From: JBEBBU01 sp041158225
GTDB lineage: Bacteria; Pseudomonadota; Gammaproteobacteria; Methylococcales; Methylococcaceae
DNA length: 28,120 nt
Assembly (NCBI GenBank): GCA_041158225.1
Contig: JBEBBU010000102.1
Span: 1 to 28,120, forward strand
Direction of reading: 5' to 3'
The notes under the pieces were generated by a model that searched no databases, was not told the origin of the DNA, and saw only the letters and a program-made list of their open reading frames with translations. This document shows positions 17,309 to 26,348 of this stretch, in pieces. Numbering within the stretch: the stretch's first letter is position 1; the number at the start of each line of letters is the position of its first letter. The translations under genes were made by a program, and so were the position numbers.

Positions 17309-18208
17309 ATGAGAATCTTACTTTTCCTGATCACCAATGCTGCCGTACTTCTGCTGGTCAGCGTCCTTTATCACCTGCTGGGCCTTGGCCACCTTCTGCA
17401 ACAGCAGGGTGTCCATCTCAATCTTGACAGCCTGCTGCTTTCTTCAGCGGTACTGGGCATGTCAGGTTCGTTCATTTCACTTCTGCTTTCAAAGTGGATG
17501 GCCAAACAGAGCATGGGCGTTTTTGTGATCGAAAACCCGCGTAATCCGACAGAAGCCTGGCTACTGGACACCGTCGCCCACCTTGCCAGACAGGCCGGCA
17601 TAGGCATGCCTGAGGTGGGCATTTTCGAAACCCAGGACCCCAATGCCTTTGCTACAGGCATGAGTCGCGACAGTGCACTGGTTGCCGTCAGTACCGGCCT
17701 GCTGCGCAGCATGGATGCCCGGGAAGTGGAAGCTGTCCTTGCCCATGAAATCAGCCATGTTGCCAATGGCGATATGGTGACGCTGGGCCTGATCCAGGGG
17801 GTCGTCAATACCTTTGTCTATTTTCTGGCATCAGTCGCCGGCCATGTTGTTGACCGGGTACTGTTCAGAAGCAACGATGACAGGAACAGTGGCTATGGCC
17901 CAGCCTATTACATCACGCAGATGCTGATGCAACTGGTACTATCGATCCTGGCCACCATGATCGTCATGGCTTTTTCACGCTGGCGCGAGTACCGTGCAGA
18001 TGCTGGCGGCGCCAGACTGGCCGGGACCGGCAACATGATCAATGCACTCCGTGCCCTGCAGCGGACGCATGAAAGCGCCGATCTTCCTGGAGAAATGGCT
18101 GCCTTTGGCATCAGTGGATCGGGATCATCCTGGCATCAATGGTTCATGAGTCATCCGCCTCTGGAACAGCGCATTGCCGCCCTGCAGCGTGGGGAAGCCC
18201 GTTCATGA
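17309..18208 (+). CDS. htpX: Membrane zinc protease HtpX
   Basis: HtpX is an M48 metalloprotease of the inner membrane that degrades damaged membrane proteins together with FtsH. The 299-residue protein has two N-terminal membrane helices (about 4-21 and 40-60). The zinc site is HEISH at 146-150, with a third ligand Glu227 in WREYRADAGG. Two further hydrophobic segments lie at ~164-185 and ~202-222. AAGG lies a few bases before the ATG. The upstream sigma-32-like promoter fits the known heat-shock control of htpX in E. coli. Its stop overlaps the ygfZ start in an ATGA. Confidence 0.97.
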   Translation: MRILLFLITNAAVLLLVSVLYHLLGLGHLLQQQGVHLNLDSLLLSSAVLGMSGSFISLLLSKWMAKQSMGVFVIENPRNPTEAWLLDTVAHLARQAGIGMPEVGIFETQDPNAFATGMSRDSALVAVSTGLLRSMDAREVEAVLAHEISHVANGDMVTLGLIQGVVNTFVYFLASVAGHVVDRVLFRSNDDRNSGYGPAYYITQMLMQLVLSILATMIVMAFSRWREYRADAGGARLAGTGNMINALRALQRTHESADLPGEMAAFGISGSGSSWHQWFMSHPPLEQRIAALQRGEARS

Positions 18209-19050
18209 ACATCACTACTGGCGACTCATGCAACCTGGATCATCTGGGGGCTCTGTGCGCGGAAGGGCGCGATGCCGCACAGTTCCTGCATGGTCAGGTA
18301 ACCTCTGATGTCAAAGGTCAGGCAGAGGGCACAACCTCTTTTGGGGGGATATGCACACCAAAGGGTCGGGTTATTGCAACTTTCCGTCTCTATCGGCATC
18401 GTTCTGACCTGTTCTTCATGATTCTGCCCAAGACGCGTCTGGAAGCGGTGCGCCAGCATCTTGAGCGCTACCGTCTGCGCGCCAGCGTCACCCTCAGCAC
18501 TGACCATGCTTATCCCTTTGTCATTGGACAGACAGGTACTCTGGAGGCCTCTGTTTCAGATATTTCACTACCATGGCCTGGCCGGCATGTGCGCACCCTG
18601 TGGCTGGCAACCCAGCAACCGAATGCAACCATGGAGACTGTTGGGAGTGAACGGTGGCAACTTATGGATATGGAAGATGGGCGTATCCTGATCGGTGCAG
18701 CAGTTACTGAACTGTTTACACCACACATGCTTGGCATGGATCTTACTGATGGCATCAGCCTCAACAAGGGCTGCTATACAGGCCAGGAAGTAGTAGCGCG
18801 CACCCATTATCTGGGGGAAGCCAAACGCAGGCCCACACTCTGGAAGGTGGAAGGATCGATTGAACCCAGCGAAGGAGAAAAGATACTCGGCACCGAAGGC
18901 CAGGAAATCGGTACCGTCATTGCCTGTCAGGCATCATGCATGGCAGGTGTCACACTGACAGGCTACCCGGAACAGGTAGCCTGTGGCGCCAGTAGCGGAA
19001 CGGGCTTCAGACTGGTTTCAGACGTACTGCCTCTTCGGCCAGGCGTGTAA
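18205..19050 (+). CDS. ygfZ: tRNA-modifying / Fe-S cluster assembly protein YgfZ
   Basis: YgfZ is a folate-binding protein related to GcvT. It helps assemble or repair certain Fe-S enzymes, including MiaB. The 281-residue protein has the diagnostic motif KGCYTGQE at 188-195, with the essential Cys190. The GcvT-like N-terminal fold includes FLHGQVTSD and TPKGRVIATFRLYR. The start is the ATG of an ATGA overlap with the htpX stop. The frame extends upstream to 18139, but that stretch lies inside htpX and is unlike the family. Its last 44 bases overlap the end of eda on the other strand. Confidence 0.93.
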   Translation: MNITTGDSCNLDHLGALCAEGRDAAQFLHGQVTSDVKGQAEGTTSFGGICTPKGRVIATFRLYRHRSDLFFMILPKTRLEAVRQHLERYRLRASVTLSTDHAYPFVIGQTGTLEASVSDISLPWPGRHVRTLWLATQQPNATMETVGSERWQLMDMEDGRILIGAAVTELFTPHMLGMDLTDGISLNKGCYTGQEVVARTHYLGEAKRRPTLWKVEGSIEPSEGEKILGTEGQEIGTVIACQASCMAGVTLTGYPEQVACGASSGTGFRLVSDVLPLRPGV

Positions 19051-19633
19051 TGGCCTCCCAGTCACCTGCCTGTACCACGGCTCTTGGCGTCAGCCAGGAG
19101 CCGCCCACACAGACCACATTGGGAAGCCTGAAGAAGTCCACGGCATTCTGTGGATTCACACCGCCTGTAGGACAGAACGCAGCCTGAGGAAAAGGGCCAC
19201 CGATGGATTCCAGCAGCTTGATACCTCCTACGGGTACGGCAGGAAACAGTTTCATGACATTGAAACCATATTCCATGGCCTGCATGACTTCTGAGGTCGT
19301 CGCCACACCAGGCAGAAAAGGCAGGCCACTGGCCGCAACGGCAGCAAGCAGCGTAGGCGTACTGCCAGGAGAAACACCAAACTGGGCCCCAGCTTCAATG
19401 GAGGCTGCGAGCTGGGCTGGTGTCGAGATGGTGCCCACACCCACAATGGCATCAGGCACGGCAGCGCGGATGGCACGCACCGCATCCAGTGCACCTGCGG
19501 TGCGCAAGGTAATCTCCAGAACACGAATACCCCCCTTGACCAGCGCCTGCGCCAGAGGAACAGCCTGTTCGATGTTATCCACCACCATGACAGGCATCAC
19601 GCTGGTGACCTCAACAATTTTCTCGATATTCAT
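19007..19633 (-). CDS. eda: KDPG aldolase (2-dehydro-3-deoxy-phosphogluconate aldolase)
   Basis: Eda cleaves 2-keto-3-deoxy-6-phosphogluconate to pyruvate and glyceraldehyde-3-phosphate, the last step of the Entner-Doudoroff pathway. The 208-residue protein is of normal length. It has the catalytic Glu40 in LEITLRT and the Schiff-base Lys128 in NVMKLFPA. The phosphate-binding region includes PTGGVNPQN. AGGA lies 7 bases before the ATG. It follows edd by 9 bases, so the two are surely one operon. Its 3' end runs 44 bases into the 3' end of the convergent ygfZ. Confidence 0.97.
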   Translation of the reverse strand: MNIEKIVEVTSVMPVMVVDNIEQAVPLAQALVKGGIRVLEITLRTAGALDAVRAIRAAVPDAIVGVGTISTPAQLAASIEAGAQFGVSPGSTPTLLAAVAASGLPFLPGVATTSEVMQAMEYGFNVMKLFPAVPVGGIKLLESIGGPFPQAAFCPTGGVNPQNAVDFFRLPNVVCVGGSWLTPRAVVQAGDWEAITRLAEEAVRLKPV

Positions 19634-19642
19634 TGCAGATTC

Positions 19643-21490
19643 CTAGTTAGGTTCAAGTGCGCTGGGCGCAGGATTGTCAAATGAAAACGTCATCGCCCCA
19701 CGCTCAGCCGTATCTGCCGTCGCTCTCAGCGCACCAAAAAGTTCGCGCCCGATACCTGATGTGTTGGCGGTTGGATCCAGTGTTGCCAGAGGTCTTGCCG
19801 CAAGCACGGCATCGTCCACCAGCGCCTGCACCGTGCCTGCGACCGCATCTACGCGCAGGAGATCACCATTGCGTACCCTTGCAAGAGGGCCACCCATGGC
19901 ACATTCAGGCGTCAGATGAATGGCAGCCGGCACCTTGCCCGATGCTCCTGACATACGGCCATCGGTCACAAGTGCCACTTTGAACCCCCTGTCCTGCAGA
20001 ATCGCCATGGTCGGAGTCAACTGATGCAGCTCTGGCATGCCATTGGCCCGTGGCCCCTGAAAACGGATAACACCAATAAAATCTTTTTCCAGTTCACCAC
20101 GCTTGAATGCGGCCAGCAGTTCCTCCTGATGATCAAAAACCACAGCGGGCGCCTCAATGACCCTGTGTTCTGGGGCAACGGCCGAAACCTTCATCACACC
20201 ACGTCCCAGGTTACCCGACAGTACGCGCAGACCGCCATCCAGACTGAAAGGCGCATTGACAGGTGCCAGAACTTCCGGATCCAGTGTCACAGAAGGCCCC
20301 TCACGCCACGCCAGTCTGCCTGCATCCATGAAAGGCTCCTGCGTCCACTGTCTCAGGCCTTTGCCAAGTATGGTATTCACATCCTCATGCAGCAGACCTC
20401 CATCCAGAAGTTCACGCATCAGGTAAGCCATGCCACCCGCCGCATGGAAGTGATTCACATCAGCCTTGCCATTGGGATAGACCCTGGCCAGCAGAGGCAC
20501 AATGGCAGACAGGTCATTGAAATCATCCCAGTTCACATCAATGCCAGCAGCACGGGCAATCGCCACAATATGCATGGTGTGATTGGTGGATCCTCCTGTC
20601 GCAAGCAGGCCAACGATACCGTTGATCACAGATTTATGGTCAACAATATGCGCGAGATTAGGTAGTGCTTCGTCATTGGCAAGGCGTATGGCCTGAGCCA
20701 TTGCCTCACGGGTCAGTGCGTCCCTGAGGGGAGACCCTGGGTTTACAAAAGAAGAGCCCGGCAATTGCAGCCCCATGATTTCCACCAGCATCTGGTTGGT
20801 ATTGGCGGTGCCATAGAAAGTACAGGTGCCAGCCCCATGGTAGGAAGCCATTTCTGATTCCAGCAGGGCTTCACGACCCACCTTACCCTCGGCATAGAGC
20901 TGGCGCACCTTGGCTTTCTCGGCATTCGATATACCGGTAGGCATGGGTCCAGCCGGCACAAAAACGGCAGGCAGTTGCCCAAACCTGAGCGCACCGATCA
21001 GCAAGCCAGGCACGATCTTGTCGCAGACGCCAAGGTAAAGCCCGGCATCAAAAACCCGGTGAGACAGGGCTATGGCCGTTGACATGGCAATAACATCCCT
21101 GGAAAACAGCGAAAGCTCCATACCGTGCTGGCCCTGGGTAATGCCATCGCACATGGCCGGAACGCCGCCGGCAACCTGGGCCGTAGCGCCCATTTCACGC
21201 GCTGCCTTCCTAAGCAGTTCGGGATAGTATTCATAGGGCTGATGGGCCGACAGCATGTCATTGTAAGCCGTGACAATGCCGACATTAGGCGATTTCGCTG
21301 CCTTGAGCATCTGTTTGTCGGCTTCAGAGCTGGCGGCATAAGCATGCGCCACGTTGGTACAGGAAACACAGCTTCTCTCGACGCCCGCATGTTTTGCAAG
21401 ATACACCTGCTCGAGATAGCTTTCGCGCATTTTCAGGCTGCGGATGCGGACACGTTCGGTAACAGCGGCGATGGTGGGATGCAGTGACAT
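19643..21490 (-). CDS. edd: 6-phosphogluconate dehydratase
   Basis: Edd dehydrates 6-phosphogluconate to KDPG, the committing step of the Entner-Doudoroff pathway. The 615-residue IlvD/Edd-family protein has the Fe-S cysteines at 156 (LGVCDKIVPGLL) and 223 (GTCTFYGTANTNQM). These match the E. coli positions 154 and 221. The C-terminal swivel domain contains VTDGRMSGASGKVPAAIH. It leads the edd-eda operon and is divergent from zwf. The -10-like box is at 21532-21537, which would leave a leader of about 35 bases. Confidence 0.97.
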   Translation of the reverse strand: MSLHPTIAAVTERVRIRSLKMRESYLEQVYLAKHAGVERSCVSCTNVAHAYAASSEADKQMLKAAKSPNVGIVTAYNDMLSAHQPYEYYPELLRKAAREMGATAQVAGGVPAMCDGITQGQHGMELSLFSRDVIAMSTAIALSHRVFDAGLYLGVCDKIVPGLLIGALRFGQLPAVFVPAGPMPTGISNAEKAKVRQLYAEGKVGREALLESEMASYHGAGTCTFYGTANTNQMLVEIMGLQLPGSSFVNPGSPLRDALTREAMAQAIRLANDEALPNLAHIVDHKSVINGIVGLLATGGSTNHTMHIVAIARAAGIDVNWDDFNDLSAIVPLLARVYPNGKADVNHFHAAGGMAYLMRELLDGGLLHEDVNTILGKGLRQWTQEPFMDAGRLAWREGPSVTLDPEVLAPVNAPFSLDGGLRVLSGNLGRGVMKVSAVAPEHRVIEAPAVVFDHQEELLAAFKRGELEKDFIGVIRFQGPRANGMPELHQLTPTMAILQDRGFKVALVTDGRMSGASGKVPAAIHLTPECAMGGPLARVRNGDLLRVDAVAGTVQALVDDAVLAARPLATLDPTANTSGIGRELFGALRATADTAERGAMTFSFDNPAPSALEPN

Positions 21491-21531
21491 AAATCGACCC
21501 TGAACAGTAGACGGAAGAATGATGAAACCGG

Positions 21532-21537
21532 ATTATA
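21532..21537 (-). promoter_or_regulatory. Likely -10 box of the edd-eda promoter
   Basis: TATAAT, an exact -10 hexamer, on the minus strand in the 173-base edd/zwf gap, about 42 bases before the edd ATG. No good -35 is seen 16-18 bases upstream, so the promoter may need an activator or a different sigma-70 contact. Confidence 0.45.
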
Positions 21538-21571
21538 CACCGTTCCACTATCTACGCAGTGAGGCATGTGC

Positions 21572-21600
21572 TGGACAGAGCAGACTGACCTGCGTAATAT
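21572..21600 (+). promoter_or_regulatory. Sigma-70-type promoter of zwf-pgl
   Basis: TGGACA at 21572-21577 (one change from TTGACA), a 17-base spacer, and TAATAT at 21595-21600 (four of six matches to TATAAT). Transcription would start near 21607, leaving a leader of about 57 bases before the zwf GTG. The edd -10 lies 35 bases away on the other strand, so the two promoters are nearly back to back. Confidence 0.5.
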
Positions 21601-21663
21601 CGAAGGAAACTGCATGCCAATGGCCATTGCAGTCGTTCCACGCCCAAGTCTGAGGATATCCCC

Positions 21664-23142
21664 GTGAACCCGATCTCGCTCCCCCACTCATTCAGCATGG
21701 TGTTCTTTGGAGGCACCGGCGATCTAGTGACGCGCAAACTGCTCCCTGCCATGTACCAGGCCCACAAGCATGGCCTGCTGGTAGAAAAGGGACATATTCT
21801 ATGCCTTGGTCTTGAGGACTGGGATCAGGAAACATTTCTGCAGTTTGCCACCGGCAAAGCGCGTGAGTTCATTCACGCCGAAGACTGGATTGAAGACACA
21901 TGGTCCAAGTTCAGCGCACGCCTGTCCTACCTGCGACTGGATGCCACACATCCTGACGATTATCAGGCGCTGCTTGAAATCATCAATACGCATAATACCG
22001 AGATCAATGTATTTTACCTGTCAACGGCATCTTTCCTGTTCACACCCATCTGCGAGAATCTGGCTGCACTTGGACTCAACGACAGCCATAACCGGGTTGT
22101 GCTGGAAAAGCCTCTTGGCCACGATCTGAACTCAAGCAATGCCATCACGGCCTCGGTTGGCCAGTATTTTCATGAACGCCAGACCTACCGTATCGACCAC
22201 TATCTAGGCAAGGAGTCCGTGCAGAACCTGATGGCGCTCCGCTTTGGCAACTCGCTGTTTGAGCCCCTGTGGCGCCGTGAGTGGATCAGCAACATCCAGA
22301 TTACCATCTCGGAAGAAGTAGGCATTGGCAGTCGCGCCGGTTTTTATGACAAGGCCGGTGCACTGCGCGACATGGTACAGAACCATCTGCTGCAACTGTT
22401 GTGCTTTGTCGCCATGGAACCCCCCACCAGCCTCAAGTCTGATGCCATACGCGATGAAAAACTGAAGGTACTGGAATCACTGATCGAATTCTCTCCGGAA
22501 GATGTCCACACCAACACGGTACGCGGCCAGTACAAGGCGGGCATTGCGGGTGGCCGCTCCGTTCAGGGTTATCTGGATGAAAATGACATTCCTTCCAGCA
22601 GCACCACAGAAACTTTTGTCGCCATCAAGGCGCAGATCGCCAACTGGCGCTGGGCTGGCGTACCCTTCTTCCTGCGCACTGGCAAACGCATGCCCGAACG
22701 TTTTGCGGAAATCGTAGTGTATTTCCGGGATGTTCCCCACCCTATTTTCCCGGTAACGCCCGGCATGGCGCAGGGTGCATCACGCCTGGAGATTCGCCTG
22801 CAGCCGGATGAGTACATACGCCTGTACTTCAATGCAAAGCCACCTGGCGACAGCATGCAGCTGCAACAGGTCTATCTGGATCTGAACTTTGCCGAACAGT
22901 TCAAGACCCGCAATACCGAAGGTGGTTACGAGCGCCTGCTACTGGATATCATAAGGGGCAATCAGGCCCTGTTTGTCAGGCAGGATGAACTGGAGCGTGC
23001 CTGGCGCTGGGTTGAGCCGATACTCAACACCTGGGCCAAGGATCGCAATGGTCCACGCCCCTACAGTTCTGGCACATGGGGTCCTTCCACCGCAGCAACC
23101 CTGCTGTCGCGTGAAGGATTCAGCTGGCATGAAGACCACTGA
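21664..23142 (+). CDS. zwf: Glucose-6-phosphate 1-dehydrogenase
   Basis: Zwf oxidises glucose-6-phosphate to 6-phosphogluconolactone with NADP+ (or NAD+). It feeds both the Entner-Doudoroff and pentose phosphate routes. The 492-residue protein has the nucleotide-binding GGTGDL at 16-21, EKPLG at 148-152 and the catalytic signature RIDHYLGKE at 176-184. The start is GTG at 21664 with GAGGA about 10 bases upstream, and no ATG is available before the conserved N-terminus. It is divergent from edd and followed by pgl after 9 bases. Confidence 0.97.
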   Translation: MNPISLPHSFSMVFFGGTGDLVTRKLLPAMYQAHKHGLLVEKGHILCLGLEDWDQETFLQFATGKAREFIHAEDWIEDTWSKFSARLSYLRLDATHPDDYQALLEIINTHNTEINVFYLSTASFLFTPICENLAALGLNDSHNRVVLEKPLGHDLNSSNAITASVGQYFHERQTYRIDHYLGKESVQNLMALRFGNSLFEPLWRREWISNIQITISEEVGIGSRAGFYDKAGALRDMVQNHLLQLLCFVAMEPPTSLKSDAIRDEKLKVLESLIEFSPEDVHTNTVRGQYKAGIAGGRSVQGYLDENDIPSSSTTETFVAIKAQIANWRWAGVPFFLRTGKRMPERFAEIVVYFRDVPHPIFPVTPGMAQGASRLEIRLQPDEYIRLYFNAKPPGDSMQLQQVYLDLNFAEQFKTRNTEGGYERLLLDIIRGNQALFVRQDELERAWRWVEPILNTWAKDRNGPRPYSSGTWGPSTAATLLSREGFSWHEDH

Positions 23143-23151
23143 AGGCAAAGT

Positions 23152-23865
23152 ATGACAACACCTGAGATCTTCTGGTTCGAAGATAACCAGTCACTGACAG
23201 AGACTCTGGCAGAAAGGCTTGCTTCCGACCTCCGGCAGGCAATCCGACAACAGGGCCAGGCAACCCTGCTGGTATCTGGCGGGCGTTCTCCCGTACCGCT
23301 GTTTGCAAACCTGAGCCAGGCTGAGATTGACTGGAGCAATGTCACCATATCTCTGGTTGATGAACGCTGGGTAGACGAAACTGATGCTAGTAGCAATGCG
23401 GCACTGGTAAGGCAGCACCTGCTGGTCAACAGAGCCGCAGCTGCCAGCTTCATACCGCTGTACACGGGAGCAGCCAGCCCCAGAGAAGGTGAACAGGCGC
23501 TGGCCGAAACCATGAACAGGCTACGCCTACCCTTCACAGCGGTCATTCTGGGCATGGGGGATGATGGGCACACGGCATCCCTGTTCCCTGCCAGTGAACA
23601 GCTCAAAGCCGGGCTCGCACTAGGGCTAAAGCGTGAAGATACGCCACCGTGCCTGGCGCAAACCGGTGCTACCTCTCCCACTGAGCGTATGAGCTTTACT
23701 TTGCCATGGCTACTGGATGCAGAACGTATCTATCTGCAGTTTGGGGGGGCCGGCAAGGCCGCTGTTTTCGAGCGTGCCATGCAGGCTGCTACGGATGAAC
23801 TGCCGGTCAGCCATGTCCTGCATCAGAGCCAGACCCCGGTGATGGTTTACGCATCCAGAGCCTGA
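23152..23865 (+). CDS. pgl: 6-phosphogluconolactonase (DevB type)
   Basis: Pgl hydrolyses 6-phosphogluconolactone to 6-phosphogluconate, linking Zwf to Edd. The 237-residue protein is the NagB-like (SOL/DevB) type. It has VSGGRSPVPLF near 41-51, LVDERWVDETD near 68-78 and the signature GMGDDGHTASLFP at 134-146. The ATG lies 9 bases after the zwf stop. The length and motifs exclude the unrelated YbhE-type lactonase. Confidence 0.95.
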   Translation: MTTPEIFWFEDNQSLTETLAERLASDLRQAIRQQGQATLLVSGGRSPVPLFANLSQAEIDWSNVTISLVDERWVDETDASSNAALVRQHLLVNRAAAASFIPLYTGAASPREGEQALAETMNRLRLPFTAVILGMGDDGHTASLFPASEQLKAGLALGLKREDTPPCLAQTGATSPTERMSFTLPWLLDAERIYLQFGGAGKAAVFERAMQAATDELPVSHVLHQSQTPVMVYASRA

Positions 23866-23874
23866 AATCTTCTG

Positions 23875-24762
23875 GTGCTGCAATGCAGACTGCAATTACC
23901 ATCGTGGTGGCATCCCACGCCCTTTCTGGCTTTTCATGGGCGTGATGTCACCAGCTGCTCGGAAAAAACCTCGGCACATGCGCTGCAGAAAGCGTTGATT
24001 CTGGGCGACAGACCCTCATTACTGACCTTCACCTTCGAAACAGGTGAGGTTCTCGTCAGTATGGAAGGGGATTATCATCTGGGAACTGCCTGGCTTGGGT
24101 CACTAGCCTCACGGATGCTGGGACTCTGTCAGGAAGCTGAAATCTTTCATGCGCAGTATATTGGGCACCCTGAAATAGGAAGATTGCTTCAACAGCATCC
24201 ACCACTCTATTTACCCCAGACTGCCACCCCTTTTGAAGCCATAAGCTGGGCCATCACTGGCCAGCAGATCAGCCTTGCAGCTGCCACTACCCTGCGCAGA
24301 CGCCTCATCTCGGCCTGCAACCTGCAAGGCCCGCAAGGATTCCTTTGCTATCCGGATGCTAAGGCCTTAACGGATCTCGGGCACGAAGCACTCAGAAAAT
24401 CTGGATTTCCCGAGTCGAAAGCCTTGGCTTTACTTGCGGTGAGCCACCTGTTTGCAGAGAACAGGCCTGCTAAAGATCCATTCATCCACGGTGATGCCCA
24501 AGCAATTACCACACAGTTGCAAACCATTCGCGGTATCGGGCCATGGACGGTGAATTACGCCATGCTCAGGGGATGCGGAAATATGGATGTGTCGTTGCAC
24601 CTGGATAATGGAGTGCAGAGAGGCCTGCAAAACCTGCTATCATTCGCCGGACTCCCAAGCGCTTCTTATACCCGACAGTGGCTTGCCCAGTTCTCGCCCA
24701 GACGTGGACTGGTTGCAGCTTACCTCTGGGCCCCTACCTGCATACCTACACTACAGCCATGA
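23875..24762 (+). CDS. alkA: DNA-3-methyladenine glycosylase II (AlkA type)
   Basis: AlkA excises alkylated bases such as 3-methyladenine to start base-excision repair. The 295-residue protein has the AlkA N-terminal domain and the conserved TPFEAISWAITGQQISLAAA segment (118-137). The helix-hairpin-helix is at about 217-233 (RGIGPWTVNYAMLRG). The catalytic Asp is probably Asp244 in LHLDN, aligned with Asp238 of E. coli AlkA. There is no Ada-type methyl-acceptor domain. The start appears to be GTG at 23875, 9 bases after pgl, with a weak ribosome site, so the exact start is uncertain. The stop overlaps the antiporter start as ATGA. It is an odd partner for zwf-pgl. Confidence 0.9.
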   Translation: MLQCRLQLPSWWHPTPFLAFHGRDVTSCSEKTSAHALQKALILGDRPSLLTFTFETGEVLVSMEGDYHLGTAWLGSLASRMLGLCQEAEIFHAQYIGHPEIGRLLQQHPPLYLPQTATPFEAISWAITGQQISLAAATTLRRRLISACNLQGPQGFLCYPDAKALTDLGHEALRKSGFPESKALALLAVSHLFAENRPAKDPFIHGDAQAITTQLQTIRGIGPWTVNYAMLRGCGNMDVSLHLDNGVQRGLQNLLSFAGLPSASYTRQWLAQFSPRRGLVAAYLWAPTCIPTLQP

Positions 24763-26348
24763 GTGATCAATTCATCTACTTCCTGATACTGGAAAGAGTC
24801 ATTGCGCTTACGCTGGCGCTTGGCTTACGGCATCTGGGCTATAACACAGCCATTCCCCTGATTGTAGCAGGGGCGCTGATCAGCCTCAGCCCACAGTTTC
24901 CCAATATTCCAGCCAACCCTGAACTGATGCTGATAGTCCTGCTGACACCGCTGGTATTCGGTGAAGCCATGAACTCATCACTGATTGATCTCAGAAGGGT
25001 GCATCATCCAATACTGGCGCTTGCTGTCCTGCTCGTCATTGTCACCACCGTCTCTGTGGGGTGGACTGTATCGGCAATGACTGATCTGCCGGTTGCGCTG
25101 GCTTTTGCCATGGGGGCCGTGCTGGCGCCCACCGATGCAGTTGCCATCAGTGCTGTTGCGCGCAAAATTGCTGTCCCACGCAGTGTGGTGCTGATACTGG
25201 AAGGCGAAAGTATGGTCAATGATGGTACGGGGCTGACCGCACTGCATATTGCCCTGATAGCCCTGCTGGTAGGATCCATGTCGCTCAAACAGGTAGCAGG
25301 TATCTTCGCCAATTCGATTCTCGGCGGCATTGCCATAGGCTTTGCCGCAGGATGGTTACTGGCCAAAATACTGGAAAAAAGCAGGGATGCTGTTGCTGCC
25401 AACTGCCTGGTGCTATTTACCCCTTTCTGTATTTACTGGCTTGCCGAGTATATCCATGGCTCTGGCATACTGGCCGTCGTCATTGCGGGCATGTATGTTG
25501 CCCATCGACATTACTCCAGAACCGGTTATACGGGACGGAGCCAGAACAGGACGATCTGGAAACACATGACCTTTGTGCTGCAGACCGAAACATTCTTTGT
25601 AGTAGGTCTCGAAACACCCGATGTCCTGACACGCCTGACTCAGGAAGAATGCTGGCTGGTTGCTCAGCTGGTACCTGCTGTCCTGCTGACCATGATCGCC
25701 AGCCGCTTTGTCTTCGTATTCGGTCGACGCTGGGTTGATCACTGGTTTCACCCCAAAAGAGAGCACATGATCAGCCAGGAAGGGAGCCTGATTATTGCCT
25801 GGGCAGGTGCCAGGGGGCCTGTATCAGGACTGGCTGCATTCTCGATTCCTGTCGTGTTTGATAATGGCGCAATTATCCCAGGCCGGGATATTTTCATGGC
25901 CACGGTTTTTTGCGTCATTTTTGCCACACTACTACTGGCGCAGACTATTGAACCCTTGGCCAGATGGCTGCGCACAACCGCTGATGATGACAGCGCCAAT
26001 ATCGCAGAAGCCGAACGCATCATGGCCAACGCGGCACTCAGTTCTCTGGCTGAGGCGGAAGAAAAGCATCTTAACGAGGGCCGTCAGTTACCGGACATGT
26101 GGTTACAACATCTGAGAATGCAGCTTGATGAGAGACTGCATTCGGAATCCCCTGACACTAACCGTGATGATGACGGCGCCAGCTTGAGTAGACAGGATCT
26201 GGACAAGATTGTCCTCGCAATGATAAAAGCAGAAAAAAAAGCGCTGATTCAGTTACGGAATACCGGGGAAATATCGGATGCACAGTCCAGAAAACTGATG
26301 CATCGCATGGACAGCCGCGAACAGTCCGTCAGAAGCCACCATAACTAA
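24759..26348 (+). CDS. CPA1-family Na+(K+)/H+ antiporter
   Basis: An inner-membrane monovalent cation/proton antiporter of the NhaP/CPA1 type that exchanges cytoplasmic Na+ or K+ for protons. The 529-residue protein has about a dozen hydrophobic segments in the first ~400 residues. It carries the family motifs APTDAVAIS at 123-131 and LEGESMVNDGTGL at 147-159, with the ion-binding Asn154-Asp155 pair. A charged cytosolic tail of ~125 residues is rich in Glu, Asp and Lys. The start is the ATG overlapping the alkA stop. The longer open frame back to 24678 lies inside alkA. The ion specificity cannot be told from sequence. Confidence 0.9.
   Translation: MSDQFIYFLILERVIALTLALGLRHLGYNTAIPLIVAGALISLSPQFPNIPANPELMLIVLLTPLVFGEAMNSSLIDLRRVHHPILALAVLLVIVTTVSVGWTVSAMTDLPVALAFAMGAVLAPTDAVAISAVARKIAVPRSVVLILEGESMVNDGTGLTALHIALIALLVGSMSLKQVAGIFANSILGGIAIGFAAGWLLAKILEKSRDAVAANCLVLFTPFCIYWLAEYIHGSGILAVVIAGMYVAHRHYSRTGYTGRSQNRTIWKHMTFVLQTETFFVVGLETPDVLTRLTQEECWLVAQLVPAVLLTMIASRFVFVFGRRWVDHWFHPKREHMISQEGSLIIAWAGARGPVSGLAAFSIPVVFDNGAIIPGRDIFMATVFCVIFATLLLAQTIEPLARWLRTTADDDSANIAEAERIMANAALSSLAEAEEKHLNEGRQLPDMWLQHLRMQLDERLHSESPDTNRDDDGASLSRQDLDKIVLAMIKAEKKALIQLRNTGEISDAQSRKLMHRMDSREQSVRSHHN

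Noticed and set aside
21491..21663. HexR operator in the edd/zwf gap
   Set aside because: I looked for a TGTA-n7-TACA-like palindrome and found no convincing match by eye.
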